Assembly: GCF_000519125.1 (NCBI RefSeq)
Contig: NZ_JAEX01000001.1
Span: 558,001 to 622,000, forward strand
Direction of reading: 5' to 3'
Length of the DNA: 64,000 nucleotides
From: Desulfocurvus vexinensis DSM 17965
GTDB taxonomy: Bacteria > Desulfobacterota > Desulfovibrionia > Desulfovibrionales > Desulfovibrionaceae
A program made the translations under genes and the position numbers. Of this stretch, positions 33,846-44,490 are shown one piece after another (the stretch's first letter is position 1; each line of letters opens with the position of its first letter). Below the pieces are notes generated by a model. The model searched no databases. It was not told where the DNA came from and worked only from the letters and a program-made list of their open reading frames with translations.

Positions 33846-35105
33846 ATGCCCCAGACCCTGGCCCAGAAAATCCTGCAAAACCAATGCGCCGAGGCCGTGG
33901 GCGAGGCCGGGAGCATCGCGCGCTGCCGCGTGTCCCTGGTGCTGGCCAACGACATCACCGCGCCCCTGGCCATCAAGAGCTTCGAGGCCATGGGCGCCCG
34001 CGCGGTGTTCCACAAGGAGCGGGTCGCCCTGGTCTGCGACCATTTCACGCCCAACAAGGACATCGACTCCGCCGAGCAGGTCAAGGCCGTGCGCGAGTTC
34101 GCCCGGCGCATGGGCGTGGTCCACTACTACGAGGGCGGCGATGTGGGCGTGGAGCACGCGCTGCTGCCCGAGCTGGGGCTGGTCGGCCCCGGCGACGTGG
34201 TGGTCGGCGCCGACAGCCATACCTGCACCTACGGCGGCCTGGGCGCCTTCGCCACGGGCATGGGCTCCACGGACATCGCTGCGGCCATGGCCCTGGGCGA
34301 GACGTGGTTCAAGGTGCCGCCGACCATCCGCGTGCAGATCGACGGCACCCCCGGCGCGTATGTGGGCGGCAAGGACTACATCCTGCGGATCATCGGCGAG
34401 ATCGGCGTGGCCGGGGCGCTCTACAAGGCCCTGGAATTCGGCGGCGCTGCGGTAGAGGCGCTGACCGTCGAGGGCCGCATGACCATGGCCAACATGGCCA
34501 TCGAGGCCGGGGGCAAGGTCGGGCTGTTCGAGGCCGACGCCAGGACCCTGGCCTACGCCGCCGCCGCCGGGCGCACGGGCGACGCCGCCCTGGCGCCGGA
34601 CCCCGGCGCGGCCTACGAGCGCACCGTGCGCCTGGACGTGACGGGCATGGAGCCCCAGGTGGCCTGCCCGCACCTGCCCGAGAACGTGCGCCCCGTGTCC
34701 GAGGTGCGCGGCGTGGCCGTCCATCAGTCGGTCATCGGCTCGTGCACCAACGGGCGCATCGAGGACCTGCGCGAGGCCGCCGCCGTGCTGCGCGGCCGCC
34801 GGGTGGCCCGGGGCGTGCGGCTCATCGTGCTGCCCGCCACTCCGCGCATCTGGCGCCAGGCCCTGGCCGAAGGCCTGCTGGAAATCTTCATGGACGCCGG
34901 GGCCGTGGTCGGCCCGCCCACCTGCGGGCCGTGCCTGGGCGGGCATATGGGCATCCTGGCCAGTGGCGAGCGGACCATCGCCACCACCAACCGCAACTTC
35001 AAGGGGCGCATGGGCAGCCTGGAGTCCGAGGTCTACCTCAGCGGGCCCGCCGTGGCCGCCGCCTCGGCCGTTGTCGGCGCCATCGCCAGCCCGGCGGACC
35101 TCTAG
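33846..35105 (+). CDS. leuC: 3-isopropylmalate dehydratase large subunit
   Basis: 419 residues, the short LeuC/HacA-type. The 4Fe-4S ligands are in [15 protein letters not shown] and [12 protein letters not shown]. Start ATG at 33846 directly abuts the leuA stop, showing tight coupling. With LeuD it isomerises 2- to 3-isopropylmalate. Confidence 0.96.
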   Translation: MPQTLAQKILQNQCAEAVGEAGSIARCRVSLVLANDITAPLAIKSFEAMGARAVFHKERVALVCDHFTPNKDIDSAEQVKAVREFARRMGVVHYYEGGDVGVEHALLPELGLVGPGDVVVGADSHTCTYGGLGAFATGMGSTDIAAAMALGETWFKVPPTIRVQIDGTPGAYVGGKDYILRIIGEIGVAGALYKALEFGGAAVEALTVEGRMTMANMAIEAGGKVGLFEADARTLAYAAAAGRTGDAALAPDPGAAYERTVRLDVTGMEPQVACPHLPENVRPVSEVRGVAVHQSVIGSCTNGRIEDLREAAAVLRGRRVARGVRLIVLPATPRIWRQALAEGLLEIFMDAGAVVGPPTCGPCLGGHMGILASGERTIATTNRNFKGRMGSLESEVYLSGPAVAAASAVVGAIASPADL

Positions 35106-35120
35106 GACGGAGACGCGACA

Positions 35121-35624
35121 ATGCAATACACCGGCACCGCCCACGCCGTGGGCGCCAATATCGACACCGATGCCATCATCCCGGCGCGCTTTCTGGTTAC
35201 CACCGACGAGGCGCAGCTCGGGGCCAACTGCATGGAGGGCCTGGAGGCGGGCTGGGTTGCCCGGGTCCGCCCCGGGGACATCATGGTCGCCGGGCCCAAC
35301 TTCGGCTGCGGCTCCTCGCGCGAGCACGCGCCCATCGCCATCAAGGGCGCGGGCATCCCCGTGGTCGTGGCCCACAGCTTCGCACGCATCTTCTACCGCA
35401 ACGGCTTCAACATGGGCCTGGTGCTCATCGAGGTCGGCGACGGCTACGCCCAGCTTGGCGACGGCAGCCGCATCGAGGTGGACACCGACGCGGGGGTGGT
35501 CCGCAACCTGGACACCGGGGCCGAGGTCCGCTGCCAGCCCGTGCCGCCGTTCATGCAGCAGATCCTCGACGCCGGGGGCCTGGTGGGCTACGTGGGCCAG
35601 CGCCTGGCCGGGGAGGCCCGCTAG
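35121..35624 (+). CDS. leuD: 3-isopropylmalate dehydratase small subunit
   Basis: 167 residues. [13 protein letters not shown] and the swivelling-domain signature [11 protein letters not shown] are present, then [13 protein letters not shown]. Lies 15 bp after leuC. Forms the heterodimeric isomerase with LeuC. Confidence 0.96.
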   Translation: MQYTGTAHAVGANIDTDAIIPARFLVTTDEAQLGANCMEGLEAGWVARVRPGDIMVAGPNFGCGSSREHAPIAIKGAGIPVVVAHSFARIFYRNGFNMGLVLIEVGDGYAQLGDGSRIEVDTDAGVVRNLDTGAEVRCQPVPPFMQQILDAGGLVGYVGQRLAGEAR

Positions 35625-35626
35625 CC

Positions 35627-36700
35627 ATGCGCAAGACCATCTGCATCCTGCCCGGCGACGGCATCGGCCCGGAGATCATGGCCCAGGCCCGCAAGGTCCT
35701 GGACCGCCTGGGCGCGCGCCAGGGCTGCACGTTCGCCTGCACCGAGGCGCTCATCGGCGGCGCGGCCATCGACGCCACGGGCGGCCCCCTGCCCGGGGAC
35801 ACGGTGGCGGCCTGCAAGGCGGCGGACGCCGTGCTGCTGGGCGCCGTGGGCGGCCCCAAATGGGACACCATCGACCCCGCCATCCGCCCCGAGCGCGGCC
35901 TTTTGGGCATCCGCAAGGCCCTGGGCCTGTTCGCCAACCTGCGCCCGGCCAAGCTTTTCCCGCAGCTGCGCCGGGCCTGCTTCCTGCGCCCCGACATCGT
36001 GGCCGACGGCCTGGACGTGATGGTCGTGCGCGAGCTGACCGGCGGGGCCTACTTCGGCGAGCCCCGGGGCGTGGAGGTGCGCGACGGCGTGCGCGTGGGC
36101 TACAATACCATGATCTACGACGAGCACGAGGTGGCGCGCATCGCGCGGGTGGCCTTCGAGGCCGCCATGCGCCGCTCGCGGCGGCTGTGCTCGGTGGACA
36201 AGGCCAACGTCCTCGACGTGTCGCGCCTGTGGCGCGAGGTGGTCATCGAGACCGCCCGCGACTACCCCGAGGTCGCGCTCTCGCACATGTATGTGGACAA
36301 CGCGGCCATGCAGCTGGTGCGCGACCCCGCGCAGTTCGACGTGCTGGTCACCGAGAACCTGTTCGGCGACATCCTCTCCGACGAGGCCGGGTGCATCACC
36401 GGGTCCATCGGCATGCTGCCTTCGGCGTCGCTGGGTGCGGACGGGCCGGGGCTCTACGAGCCCATCCACGGCTCGGCGCCGGACATCGCCGGGCAGGACA
36501 GGGCCAACCCCCTGGCGACCATCCTCTCGGTGGCCATGATGCTGCGCCACTCCCTGGACATGCCCGCCGCCGCCGACGCCGTGGAGGCCGCCGTGTCCGC
36601 CGTGCTCGACGCGGGCTGGCGCACGGGCGATATCCGCGAGGAGGGCTGCCGCATGGCCGGGTGCGAGAAAATGGGTGACCTTGTGGCCGAAAAGCTGTAG
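35627..36700 (+). CDS. leuB: 3-isopropylmalate dehydrogenase
   Basis: 357 residues. Starts [16 protein letters not shown], with [25 protein letters not shown], the catalytic Lys/Asp region [16 protein letters not shown] and [14 protein letters not shown] typical of LeuB. NAD-dependent oxidative decarboxylation of 3-isopropylmalate. ATG 35627 is two bases after the leuD stop. A strong palindromic terminator follows. Confidence 0.96.
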   Translation: MRKTICILPGDGIGPEIMAQARKVLDRLGARQGCTFACTEALIGGAAIDATGGPLPGDTVAACKAADAVLLGAVGGPKWDTIDPAIRPERGLLGIRKALGLFANLRPAKLFPQLRRACFLRPDIVADGLDVMVVRELTGGAYFGEPRGVEVRDGVRVGYNTMIYDEHEVARIARVAFEAAMRRSRRLCSVDKANVLDVSRLWREVVIETARDYPEVALSHMYVDNAAMQLVRDPAQFDVLVTENLFGDILSDEAGCITGSIGMLPSASLGADGPGLYEPIHGSAPDIAGQDRANPLATILSVAMMLRHSLDMPAAADAVEAAVSAVLDAGWRTGDIREEGCRMAGCEKMGDLVAEKL

Positions 36701-36741
36701 AAGCGGTGCGGCGCGAGCCCGCATATTGCCAGCAAACCCGA

Positions 36742-36780
36742 GACCCGGGAGGCCGCGCGGCCTCCCGGGTCCTTCTTCGT
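36742..36780 (+). terminator. Terminator of the leucine operon
   Basis: 36742-36771 is a 30-bp perfect palindrome (GACCCGGGAGGCCGC and its inverse) followed by CTTCTTCGT. It leaves little loop, so the folded stem would open at the centre. Confidence 0.8.
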
Positions 36781-36809
36781 CAGCCGCCCCAGCCGGGCGC
36801 ATGTGAGCC

Positions 36810-38777
36810 ATGTCCAGAATCAGCATCCAGTCCCTGTCCAAGTCCTTTGGCGGGCGCGACCTGTTCCAGGCCTTTTCCCTGGAGGTCACGCCCGGCATGC
36901 GGCTGGCCGTGGTCGGCCCCAACGGCTGCGGCAAGTCCACCTTCCTGCGCATCCTGGCCGGCGTCGAGGACCCCGACTCCGGAACGGTGTCCATGCCCAA
37001 GGACGCGCAGCTCGGCTACTCCAAGCAGGAGCTGGCCGAGCGCGACCTGGGCGAGTCCGTGACCAGCTGGGTCATGGAGGGGCTGCCCTCGTGGGGCGAC
37101 TTCTGGGAGCGCTGGGAGGCCGCCACCCGCGCCGGGGACAAGCCCGCCCTGGGCGCCCTGGCCCAGGAGCAGGCCCACCTGGAGCACGTGTGCGGCTACA
37201 ACCCCGAGCACAAGGCCCGGGCCGTGCTCTCGGGCCTGGGCTTCACCGCCGCGCAGCTGGGCAGCCCGCTGCGCGAGCTGTCCGGCGGCTGGCGCGAGCG
37301 GGCCAAGCTGGCGCGCATCCTGGTGGAGGGCGCGGGCGTGCTGCTGCTCGACGAACCCACCAACCACCTGGACCTGGAGGCCGTGGAGTGGCTCGAGGAC
37401 TACCTCAAGGCCTTCGAGGGCGCCCTGGTCTTCGTGGCCCACGACCGCATGCTCCTGGACCGCGTGTCCACCCACGTGCTGTTCCTGGGCGGGGTCAAGC
37501 CCGTGGTGCGCAAGGGCACCTTCACCCAGTTCTGGGCCTGGATGGACGAGACCGAGGAGCAGCGCCGCCGCGCCGAGCAGCGCGTGCAGGACGACATCGC
37601 CAAGAAGATGGACTTCGTGCGCCGCTTCCAGGTCAAGGCCACCAAGGCCCGCCAGGCCAACAGCATGAAGAAGCAGGTGGCCAAGCTGGAAAAAGAGCTC
37701 GAAGGCGTGCGCGCCGAGCCCAAGGCCAAGGAACTGAAGTTCGCCTGGCCCGCGCCCGAGCGCGGCAACAAGACCGTGCTCTCGGCCATCGGCGTGCAGG
37801 TGGCCTATTCCGGCGGCACGAGCCTGTGGCGGCCCCTGGATTTCCACATCTACGCGGGCCAGAAGATCGCCCTGGCCGGGCCCAACGGCTGCGGCAAGAC
37901 CACGCTCCTGCGGGCCATCACCGGCCAGCTGGCGCCCAGCGCCGGGGCCATCGAGGTCGGCTCCAAGATGCGCGTGGGCTATTTTTCTCAGCACCAGGCC
38001 GAGACCCTGAACCTCGACCGCACCGTGCTCGGCGAGATCCGCCGCCTGTCCGACCCGCGCACCACCGAGGAGGAGCTGCGCAGCGTGCTCGGCCTGTTCA
38101 TGCTGCCCGAATCGTTCTGGGACCGTGAGGTCCGCGAGCTGTCCGGCGGCGAGAAGAACCGGCTGATCCTGGCCACGCTGTTCCTCAAGCGGGCCAACTT
38201 CCTGGTGCTGGACGAACCCACCAACCACCTGGACCTGGAAAGCCGCGACGCGCTCATCAAGGCCCTGTGCGACTACGAGGGCACCATCCTCATGGTCGCC
38301 CACGACCGGCACCTGATGAGCGCCGTGGCCCGCGAGGTCTGGTGGCTGAAGCCTGAGGGCATCGAGACCTTCCCCGACGGCTTCGAGGGCTATGACCGCG
38401 CCCGGCGCGCGGCCCTGGAGCCCGCCTGCGCGCCCCAGGCCGAGGCCGTGCGCCGGGGCAACCGCGCCGACGCCAAAGAGGCCAAGCGCCGCCAGGCCGA
38501 GGCCCGCAACGCGCTGTACAAGAAGCTGCGCCCGCTCCAGGAGCGCTACGCCGCCAAGGAGGCCGAGCTGGAAACGCTGCTGGCCGAGCAGGGCGAGGTG
38601 GAGCAGACCCTGGCCGACCCCGAGGTCTACGCCGACGCGGGGCGCTCCGCAGGGCTCATGAAGCGTTTCGCGGAGTTGCAGGGGCTGACGGAAAAGCTCG
38701 TGGAGGCCATGGACGCGCTGGAAGGGCAGATCGCGGCCCTGGAGACCGAGCGCGAAGCCCTGGGCGAGGGCTGCTAG
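36810..38777 (+). CDS. ABC-F family ATPase
   Basis: 655 residues with two ABC domains and no membrane part. Walker A: GPNGCGKSTFLR and GPNGCGKTTLLR. Signature: LSGGWRERAKLA and LSGGEKNRLILA. Walker B: VLLLDEPTNHLDLEA and FLVLDEPTNHLDLES. The interdomain linker (~240-300) is a basic helix pair. A C-terminal ~100-residue coiled coil (YKKLRPLQERYAAKEAELETL) resembles Uup/YheS-type ends. ABC-F proteins bind the ribosome and adjust translation; the exact subclass is uncertain. Single gene after the leu terminator. Confidence 0.92.
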   Translation: MSRISIQSLSKSFGGRDLFQAFSLEVTPGMRLAVVGPNGCGKSTFLRILAGVEDPDSGTVSMPKDAQLGYSKQELAERDLGESVTSWVMEGLPSWGDFWERWEAATRAGDKPALGALAQEQAHLEHVCGYNPEHKARAVLSGLGFTAAQLGSPLRELSGGWRERAKLARILVEGAGVLLLDEPTNHLDLEAVEWLEDYLKAFEGALVFVAHDRMLLDRVSTHVLFLGGVKPVVRKGTFTQFWAWMDETEEQRRRAEQRVQDDIAKKMDFVRRFQVKATKARQANSMKKQVAKLEKELEGVRAEPKAKELKFAWPAPERGNKTVLSAIGVQVAYSGGTSLWRPLDFHIYAGQKIALAGPNGCGKTTLLRAITGQLAPSAGAIEVGSKMRVGYFSQHQAETLNLDRTVLGEIRRLSDPRTTEEELRSVLGLFMLPESFWDREVRELSGGEKNRLILATLFLKRANFLVLDEPTNHLDLESRDALIKALCDYEGTILMVAHDRHLMSAVAREVWWLKPEGIETFPDGFEGYDRARRAALEPACAPQAEAVRRGNRADAKEAKRRQAEARNALYKKLRPLQERYAAKEAELETLLAEQGEVEQTLADPEVYADAGRSAGLMKRFAELQGLTEKLVEAMDALEGQIAALETEREALGEGC

Positions 38778-38876
38778 CGCGCCGCGCCCGCGAAAGACGG
38801 GCATGTTTGTTCTGCAACGCCTTGGGTCAAAGGCTTTTGGTGCTCAACCCCCTGGCGTCATTGTGCGGGCGTGGCG

Positions 38877-39662
38877 CTAGCGGTAGGCGTCCAGGATGGC
38901 CTGGAGCCGTCCGTCGGCGCGCATGCGCTCGATCTCGGCGTCCAGGCGGGCGATGAAGGGCTCCCAGTCGCGGGCGCGAGTGAAGGCGAAGCGCAGCCAG
39001 GCCAGGCCCACGGCGCCGCGCGAGAAGCGCAGGGCGTCGGCTCCGTTCTCGCCCTGGTCGCGCAGCACCCAGCGCGCCACCAGCTCGTTGACCACTGCGG
39101 CGTCGGTCCTGCCGTGCAGCAGCTTGCGCAGCTGGGAGGCGGTGTCGGGGGCGTCGTCGCGCGTCACGGCGCCGCTGGCCAGGGCCTCTTCCAGCGCGGG
39201 GTAGCTGTAGCCGAGCACCGTGCCCAGGCGCAGCCCCGCGAGGTCCGCGGGGCCGTCGATGGCCCGGGGGCAGTCCGCCGGGACCGCCAGCACGTCGCGC
39301 GAGGGCAGCACCGGCGTGGACCAGGCGAAGCGCTCCGGGTCGGTCACCCACTGCTTGGCCTTGCTGTACACGTCCACCCGGCCCTCCTCCAGCAGCAGCA
39401 GGCTGCGCTTTTCCGGGAAGTTGCGGATGACCACCTCCGCGCCCAGGGCCCGCGCGGCCTCCAGGAAGATGTCGGGCATGATGCCGCAGCCGGGGCCGCT
39501 GGCGCAGGGAACGTTATAGGGCGGCCAGCCCGCCTCCGGGCAGCAGAGCACGAGGGTGACGCCCGGCGCGTCCGTCGGCCCCTGGGCGGACGCCGGGGCG
39601 GGCGGCAGGGCCGCGGCCAGGGTCGAGGCCAGGGCGAGCAGGAGCAGGACAACGCGGCGCAT
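38877..39662 (-). CDS. Periplasmic solute-binding protein (SBP_bac_3-like)
   Basis: 261 residues. Signal peptide LLLLALASTLAAALPPAPASAQG. The mature part has the amino-acid-binding-type fold: WPPYNVPCASGPGCGIMPDIF, VDVYSKAKQWVTDPERFAWS, DLAGLRLGTVLGYSY and ADGRLQAILDAYR. ATG 39662 follows GAGGG. No transporter genes adjoin it, so it may serve as a stand-alone sensor or recruit a distant permease. Four Cys in the first mature 40 residues (CCPEAGWPPYNVPCASGPGC) are unusual for the fold and may form disulfides. Confidence 0.85.
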   Translation of the reverse strand: MRRVVLLLLALASTLAAALPPAPASAQGPTDAPGVTLVLCCPEAGWPPYNVPCASGPGCGIMPDIFLEAARALGAEVVIRNFPEKRSLLLLEEGRVDVYSKAKQWVTDPERFAWSTPVLPSRDVLAVPADCPRAIDGPADLAGLRLGTVLGYSYPALEEALASGAVTRDDAPDTASQLRKLLHGRTDAAVVNELVARWVLRDQGENGADALRFSRGAVGLAWLRFAFTRARDWEPFIARLDAEIERMRADGRLQAILDAYR

Positions 39663-39845
39663 GGACCCTCGCGGCAAGTGGTTGTCGAAAGATAATCTTT
39701 TCCGTACAAGGGCTTCGGGTGGCCTGTCAACGTCGTGGCGATATTTTGTCGCCACCGGGCCGCCCTGCGTCGCGCTTGCCTTCGGCGGGCATCGGGAATA
39801 AGGTCTGCGGTTGCCGCAAGGGCTTGGCCCAGGGAGGGCGCACAG

Positions 39846-40265
39846 GTGCAGACGTCCGGAAACACGCCGCCCGGAGCGGAGATCGACGTGGTGGCCGCCG
39901 TGATCTGGCGGGGCAGCCGGTTCCTGGCCGTGCGCCGCCCGCCGGGCAGGCCCCAGGCCGGGTTCTGGGAGTTCCCCGGCGGCAAGGTCGAGCCCGGGGA
40001 GACCCTGGAGCAGGCCCTGGCCCGCGAGCTGGACGAGGAGTTGGGCATCGCCCCCACCACCTGGGCCTTCTGGCGCGAGAAGCGCCACGCCTACCCGCAT
40101 CTGCGGGTGCGGCTGCATTTCTTTCACGTCTACCAGTACGCCGGCCTGGCAGCCCCGCGCGAGGGGCACGAGCTGCGCTGGCTGGCCCCACAGGCGGCGG
40201 ACGTGCCGTTCCTGGAGGCCGACACCGAGATCGTCGCCCTGCTGGCCCAGGGCCCGGCCCGCTGA
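39846..40265 (+). CDS. Nudix hydrolase, MutT-like
   Basis: 139 residues. Complete Nudix box GGKVEPGETLEQALARELDEELGI. The N-terminal VVAAVIWRGSRFLAVRRPPGRPQAGFWEFPGG is typical of 8-oxo-dGTP diphosphatases. GTG at 39846 with GGGAGGG upstream is the best start. Probably sanitises oxidised nucleotides in the cytoplasm. It is followed by metF 12 bp later; the pairing has no obvious biochemical meaning. Confidence 0.9.
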   Translation: MQTSGNTPPGAEIDVVAAVIWRGSRFLAVRRPPGRPQAGFWEFPGGKVEPGETLEQALARELDEELGIAPTTWAFWREKRHAYPHLRVRLHFFHVYQYAGLAAPREGHELRWLAPQAADVPFLEADTEIVALLAQGPAR

Positions 40266-40277
40266 GGAGAGAGCATC

Positions 40278-41150
40278 GTGCGCATCATCGATATGATCCG
40301 GACCGGGGGCAAGTTCGTGTCCCTGGAATTTTTCCCGCCCAAGGACCCGCAGGAGTGGCCGGGGTTCTTCCAGACCGTGGAGCGCCTGGCGGCGGTGGAC
40401 CCGCTGTTCGTCTCCGTGACCTACGGCGCCGGGGGCGGCACCCAGGGCAACACCCTGGAGATCGTGCGCCGCCTGCGCCGTGACATGGGCCTGACGCCCA
40501 TGGCTCACCTGACCTGCGTGGGCGCCAGCGCCGAGCGGGTGGACGGCTTTTTGTCCGCCCTGGAAGAGGCCGACGTGCACAACGTGCTGGCCCTGCGCGG
40601 CGACCCGCCCAAGGGCGACGCCCAGTTCGTGCCCGATTCCGATCAGTTCCGCCACGCCTCGGACCTGGTGACGCACATCCGCCGCCATTACCCCGACATG
40701 GGCGTGGGCGTGGCCGGATACCCCGAGGGGCACCCCGAGTGCTCCACCTTCCGCGAGGATTTCGAGTTCCTGAAATTCAAGCTGGACCGGGGCGGCGATT
40801 TCGCCATCACCCAGCTGTTTTTCGACGCGCGGCTGTACTGGAACTTCACCGAGCGCCTGGGCGAGATGGGCGTGAAAAAGCCCATCATCCCCGGGGTCTT
40901 GCCGGTGATGAGCGTCAAGTCGGCCAAGCGCGTGCTGGGCTTTTGCGGCGCGAGCATCCCGGGGCGGCTGCTGCTCGACCTGGAGGAGGCCGACGCCCGG
41001 GGCGGCGCCGAGGCGGCCTGCCGCGTGGGCCTGGAATGGGCCAAGCGCCAGTGCCGCGAGCTGCTGGAAGGCGGCGCGCCCGGTGTCCACCTGTATACGC
41101 TCAACCGGCCCGAAGCCTGCCTGGAAATCGTCGGGGGCCTGGACCTGTAA
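40278..41150 (+). CDS. metF: Methylenetetrahydrofolate reductase
   Basis: 290 residues, standard MetF length. SLEFFPPKDPQEW at the N-terminus, SVTYGAGGGTQGNTLEI, NVLALRGDPPKGD (FAD/folate site), ITQLFFDARLYW and PGVLPVMS are family marks. Reduces 5,10-methylene-THF to 5-methyl-THF for methionine or one-carbon flow. GTG start at 40278 with GAGGAGAG upstream. Confidence 0.95.
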   Translation: MRIIDMIRTGGKFVSLEFFPPKDPQEWPGFFQTVERLAAVDPLFVSVTYGAGGGTQGNTLEIVRRLRRDMGLTPMAHLTCVGASAERVDGFLSALEEADVHNVLALRGDPPKGDAQFVPDSDQFRHASDLVTHIRRHYPDMGVGVAGYPEGHPECSTFREDFEFLKFKLDRGGDFAITQLFFDARLYWNFTERLGEMGVKKPIIPGVLPVMSVKSAKRVLGFCGASIPGRLLLDLEEADARGGAEAACRVGLEWAKRQCRELLEGGAPGVHLYTLNRPEACLEIVGGLDL

Positions 41151-41204
41151 CCCGTCCGGCGCCCTGCACGGGGCGCGCCGGGCCATCGCCACAGAGAGGT
41201 CGCA

Positions 41205-42239
<1,035 letters not shown>

Positions 42240-42262
42240 CGCGCGGCAAGGAGAGCACCGGA

Positions 42263-43204
42263 ATGATAAGTGTTTTGGATTCCGAGGAGTACCTCAAGCG
42301 CATGCTGGCCGTGAAGCGGCCCGGCACCGGCGAGGTGTTGGCCTTCTACGAGCACCGCATCGGCGCCGTGTGCAAGGACCCGCGCCTGATGCTCATCCCC
42401 CTGGACGACCATATCGTCCACCGCGGGGACGGCATCTTCGAGACCATGAAATACCTCGGGCGCAAGGTCTACCAGCTCGACGCGCACCTGGCGCGCATGA
42501 AGCGCGGGGCCGAGGCCATCGGCCTGACCCCGCCCTGCACCTGGGAGCGCCTGCGCGAGATCGTGCTTGAGGTCTGTGCGGCGGGCGGCGAGGACGACGG
42601 GCTGGTGCGCATCCTGCTCGGGCGCGGCCCGGGCGGCTTCGGCATCGACCCGCGCGAATGCCCGCTGCCCAGCCTCTATGTGGTGGCCTACCGCTTCACG
42701 CCCAAGCCCTCGCAATGGTTCGAGAAAGGCGTGACGGCCTTTCGCGCCTCCATCCCGGCCAAGCAGGACTGGATCGCCCAGATCAAGTCCGTGAACTACC
42801 TGCCCAACGTGCTGATGAAGAGCGAGGCCACGGCCAAGGGCTACGACTACCCCATCTGCTTCGACGAGCACGGCTTCGTGGCCGAGGGCGCCACGGAAAA
42901 CATGGCCATCGTGGACGCGGCGGGCACCCTGGTCATCCCCGAGTTCACCAACGCCCTGCCGGGCACGACCCTCATCCGCGCCGTGGAGCTGCTGGCCGGG
43001 CAGGTCAAGGCCTTCTTCCGCAAGGTCACGGAGGAGGACCTCTACCAGGCCCGCGAGGTGCTGGTTTTCGGCACCACCGGGGACTGCCTGGCCATCGTGC
43101 GCTACAACGGCAAGCCCATCCACGACGTGCGCCCCGGCCCCGTGTGCCGTCTGGCGCGCGAGCTGATCGTCAAGGACATCGCCGCAAGCGGCGTGCCCTT
43201 CTAG
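42263..43204 (+). CDS. Class IV aminotransferase (branched-chain/aminodeoxychorismate lyase fold)
   Basis: 313 residues. PLP-fold-IV motifs: DDHIVHRGDGIFETMKYLGRKVYQLDAHLARM, the PLP Lys in AQIKSVNYLPNVLMKSEA, GFVAEGATENMAIVD and LPGTTLIRAVELL. It resembles IlvE more than PabC, and proximity to asd and the leu operon would suit branched-chain transamination, but D-amino-acid transaminase activity cannot be excluded. ATG 42263 with AAGGAG upstream. Confidence 0.87.
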   Translation: MISVLDSEEYLKRMLAVKRPGTGEVLAFYEHRIGAVCKDPRLMLIPLDDHIVHRGDGIFETMKYLGRKVYQLDAHLARMKRGAEAIGLTPPCTWERLREIVLEVCAAGGEDDGLVRILLGRGPGGFGIDPRECPLPSLYVVAYRFTPKPSQWFEKGVTAFRASIPAKQDWIAQIKSVNYLPNVLMKSEATAKGYDYPICFDEHGFVAEGATENMAIVDAAGTLVIPEFTNALPGTTLIRAVELLAGQVKAFFRKVTEEDLYQAREVLVFGTTGDCLAIVRYNGKPIHDVRPGPVCRLARELIVKDIAASGVPF

Positions 43205-43265
43205 GAACCCCGGGCCCCGGCGGCGCATGCCCCGGGGCCCTTTGCCCCCGTCCGGAGGCGCGCGC

Positions 43266-44339
43266 GTGAAGATCCTGCACCTCGACCTGGGCCGCGAGAT
43301 GCGCGGCGGGCAGCGCCAGGTTCTGTACCTCATGCGCCGCTTGCACGCGGCCCCCGGGTTCTCCACCCTGCTGGCCGCGCCCCGGGGCTGCCCCCTGGGC
43401 GCGGCGGCCCGCGAGGCGGGGCTCACCGTGTGCGACCTGCCCGGGCGCCTGGGCTGGGACCCGCGCTCCCTGTGGGCCCTGCGCGCCCTGGTCCTGCGCC
43501 AGGGGGTGGACGTGCTCCACACCCACTGCGCGGCCAGCGCGCTGCTCGGCGCCCTGCTCAAGGGGCTGACCGGCGCGCGGCTGGTGCATTCGCGCCGCGT
43601 GTCCTACCCCCTGCGCCCCGGCCCGGGCCGTGCCAAGTATCTGGCCGGGGACGCCGTGGCCTGCGTGAGCCGCGAGATCGCCCAGGTCATGGCCCGGGGC
43701 GGCGTGCCGGGGGCGCGCCTGAGCGTGATCCACAGCGGCATCGACCCGGCGCTGTACGCCCGGGCGGCGGCCACGCCGCTGCCGGAGCGCCCGGTGCTGG
43801 GCGTCGTCGGCGCCCTGACGCCGCAAAAGGGCGTGGGCGTGTTCCTGGAGGCCCTGGCCGCGCTGGCGCGGCGCGCCCCGGGGCTGGGCTGGCGGGCCCT
43901 GGTGGTGGGCGACGGGCCGCTGGGGCCCGGGCTGCGCGCCCGGGCCGAGGCCCTGGGCCTGGGGGGCCGGGTGGAGTTCACGGGCTGGCGCGAGAGCGCG
44001 GCCGTGCTGGGCGAGCTGTCCGTGCTGGCCGTGCCCAGCGTGGACGGCGAGGGCTCGAGCGCGACCATCAAGGAGGGCTGGGCCGCCCGGCGCCCGGTGG
44101 TCTGCTCGGACCTGCCCTCCAACCTGGAGCTGGTGGAGCCCGGGGTGAGCGGACTGGCCTGCCCCCGGGGCGACGCCCCGGCCCTGGCCGCGGCCCTGGA
44201 GCGGCTGTGCGCCCCCGGGGCGGACGGCGCGGCCCTGGCGGCAGGGCTGGTGCGCGGCGGGGCCCGGCGCCTGGAGGCCTTCACCGAGGCCGCCATGGCC
44301 CAGGCCTACATGGACCTCTACGCCCGCCTCGCGGGCTGA
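43266..44339 (+). CDS. Glycosyltransferase family 4
   Basis: 357 residues. GT-B fold: N-terminal MRGGQRQVLYLMRRL and DVLHTHCAASALLG, then SVIHSGIDPALY, a donor-site strand VLGVVGALTPQKGVGVFL, and an E-x7-E motif in GEGSSATIKEGWAARRPVV. Transfers a nucleotide-sugar-derived sugar, perhaps to a lipid or LPS core acceptor. GTG 43266 with GGAGG eight bases upstream. A single gene with a very strong terminator, so no cluster shows the target. Confidence 0.88.
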   Translation: MKILHLDLGREMRGGQRQVLYLMRRLHAAPGFSTLLAAPRGCPLGAAAREAGLTVCDLPGRLGWDPRSLWALRALVLRQGVDVLHTHCAASALLGALLKGLTGARLVHSRRVSYPLRPGPGRAKYLAGDAVACVSREIAQVMARGGVPGARLSVIHSGIDPALYARAAATPLPERPVLGVVGALTPQKGVGVFLEALAALARRAPGLGWRALVVGDGPLGPGLRARAEALGLGGRVEFTGWRESAAVLGELSVLAVPSVDGEGSSATIKEGWAARRPVVCSDLPSNLELVEPGVSGLACPRGDAPALAAALERLCAPGADGAALAAGLVRGGARRLEAFTEAAMAQAYMDLYARLAG

Positions 44340-44426
44340 GGCCCGCCCGGCGCAGGCGCGGCCCGCAGGCGGGCCAGGACGCAGGCGCCCGTGCTCTCCG
44401 GGGCACTTCGCCGCCAGCGCCGCAAC

Positions 44427-44470
44427 GCAAGGACGCCCGCCTTCCATCAGGAAGGCGGGCGTCCTTGCTT
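44427..44470. terminator. Bidirectional terminator with 19-bp perfect stem
   Basis: 44427-44445 pairs fully with 44450-44468 around an ATCA loop. Lies between the glycosyltransferase and the converging Tim44-like gene. Confidence 0.9.
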
Positions 44471-44490
44471 CGGCGCGGGGCAGGGGGTGG

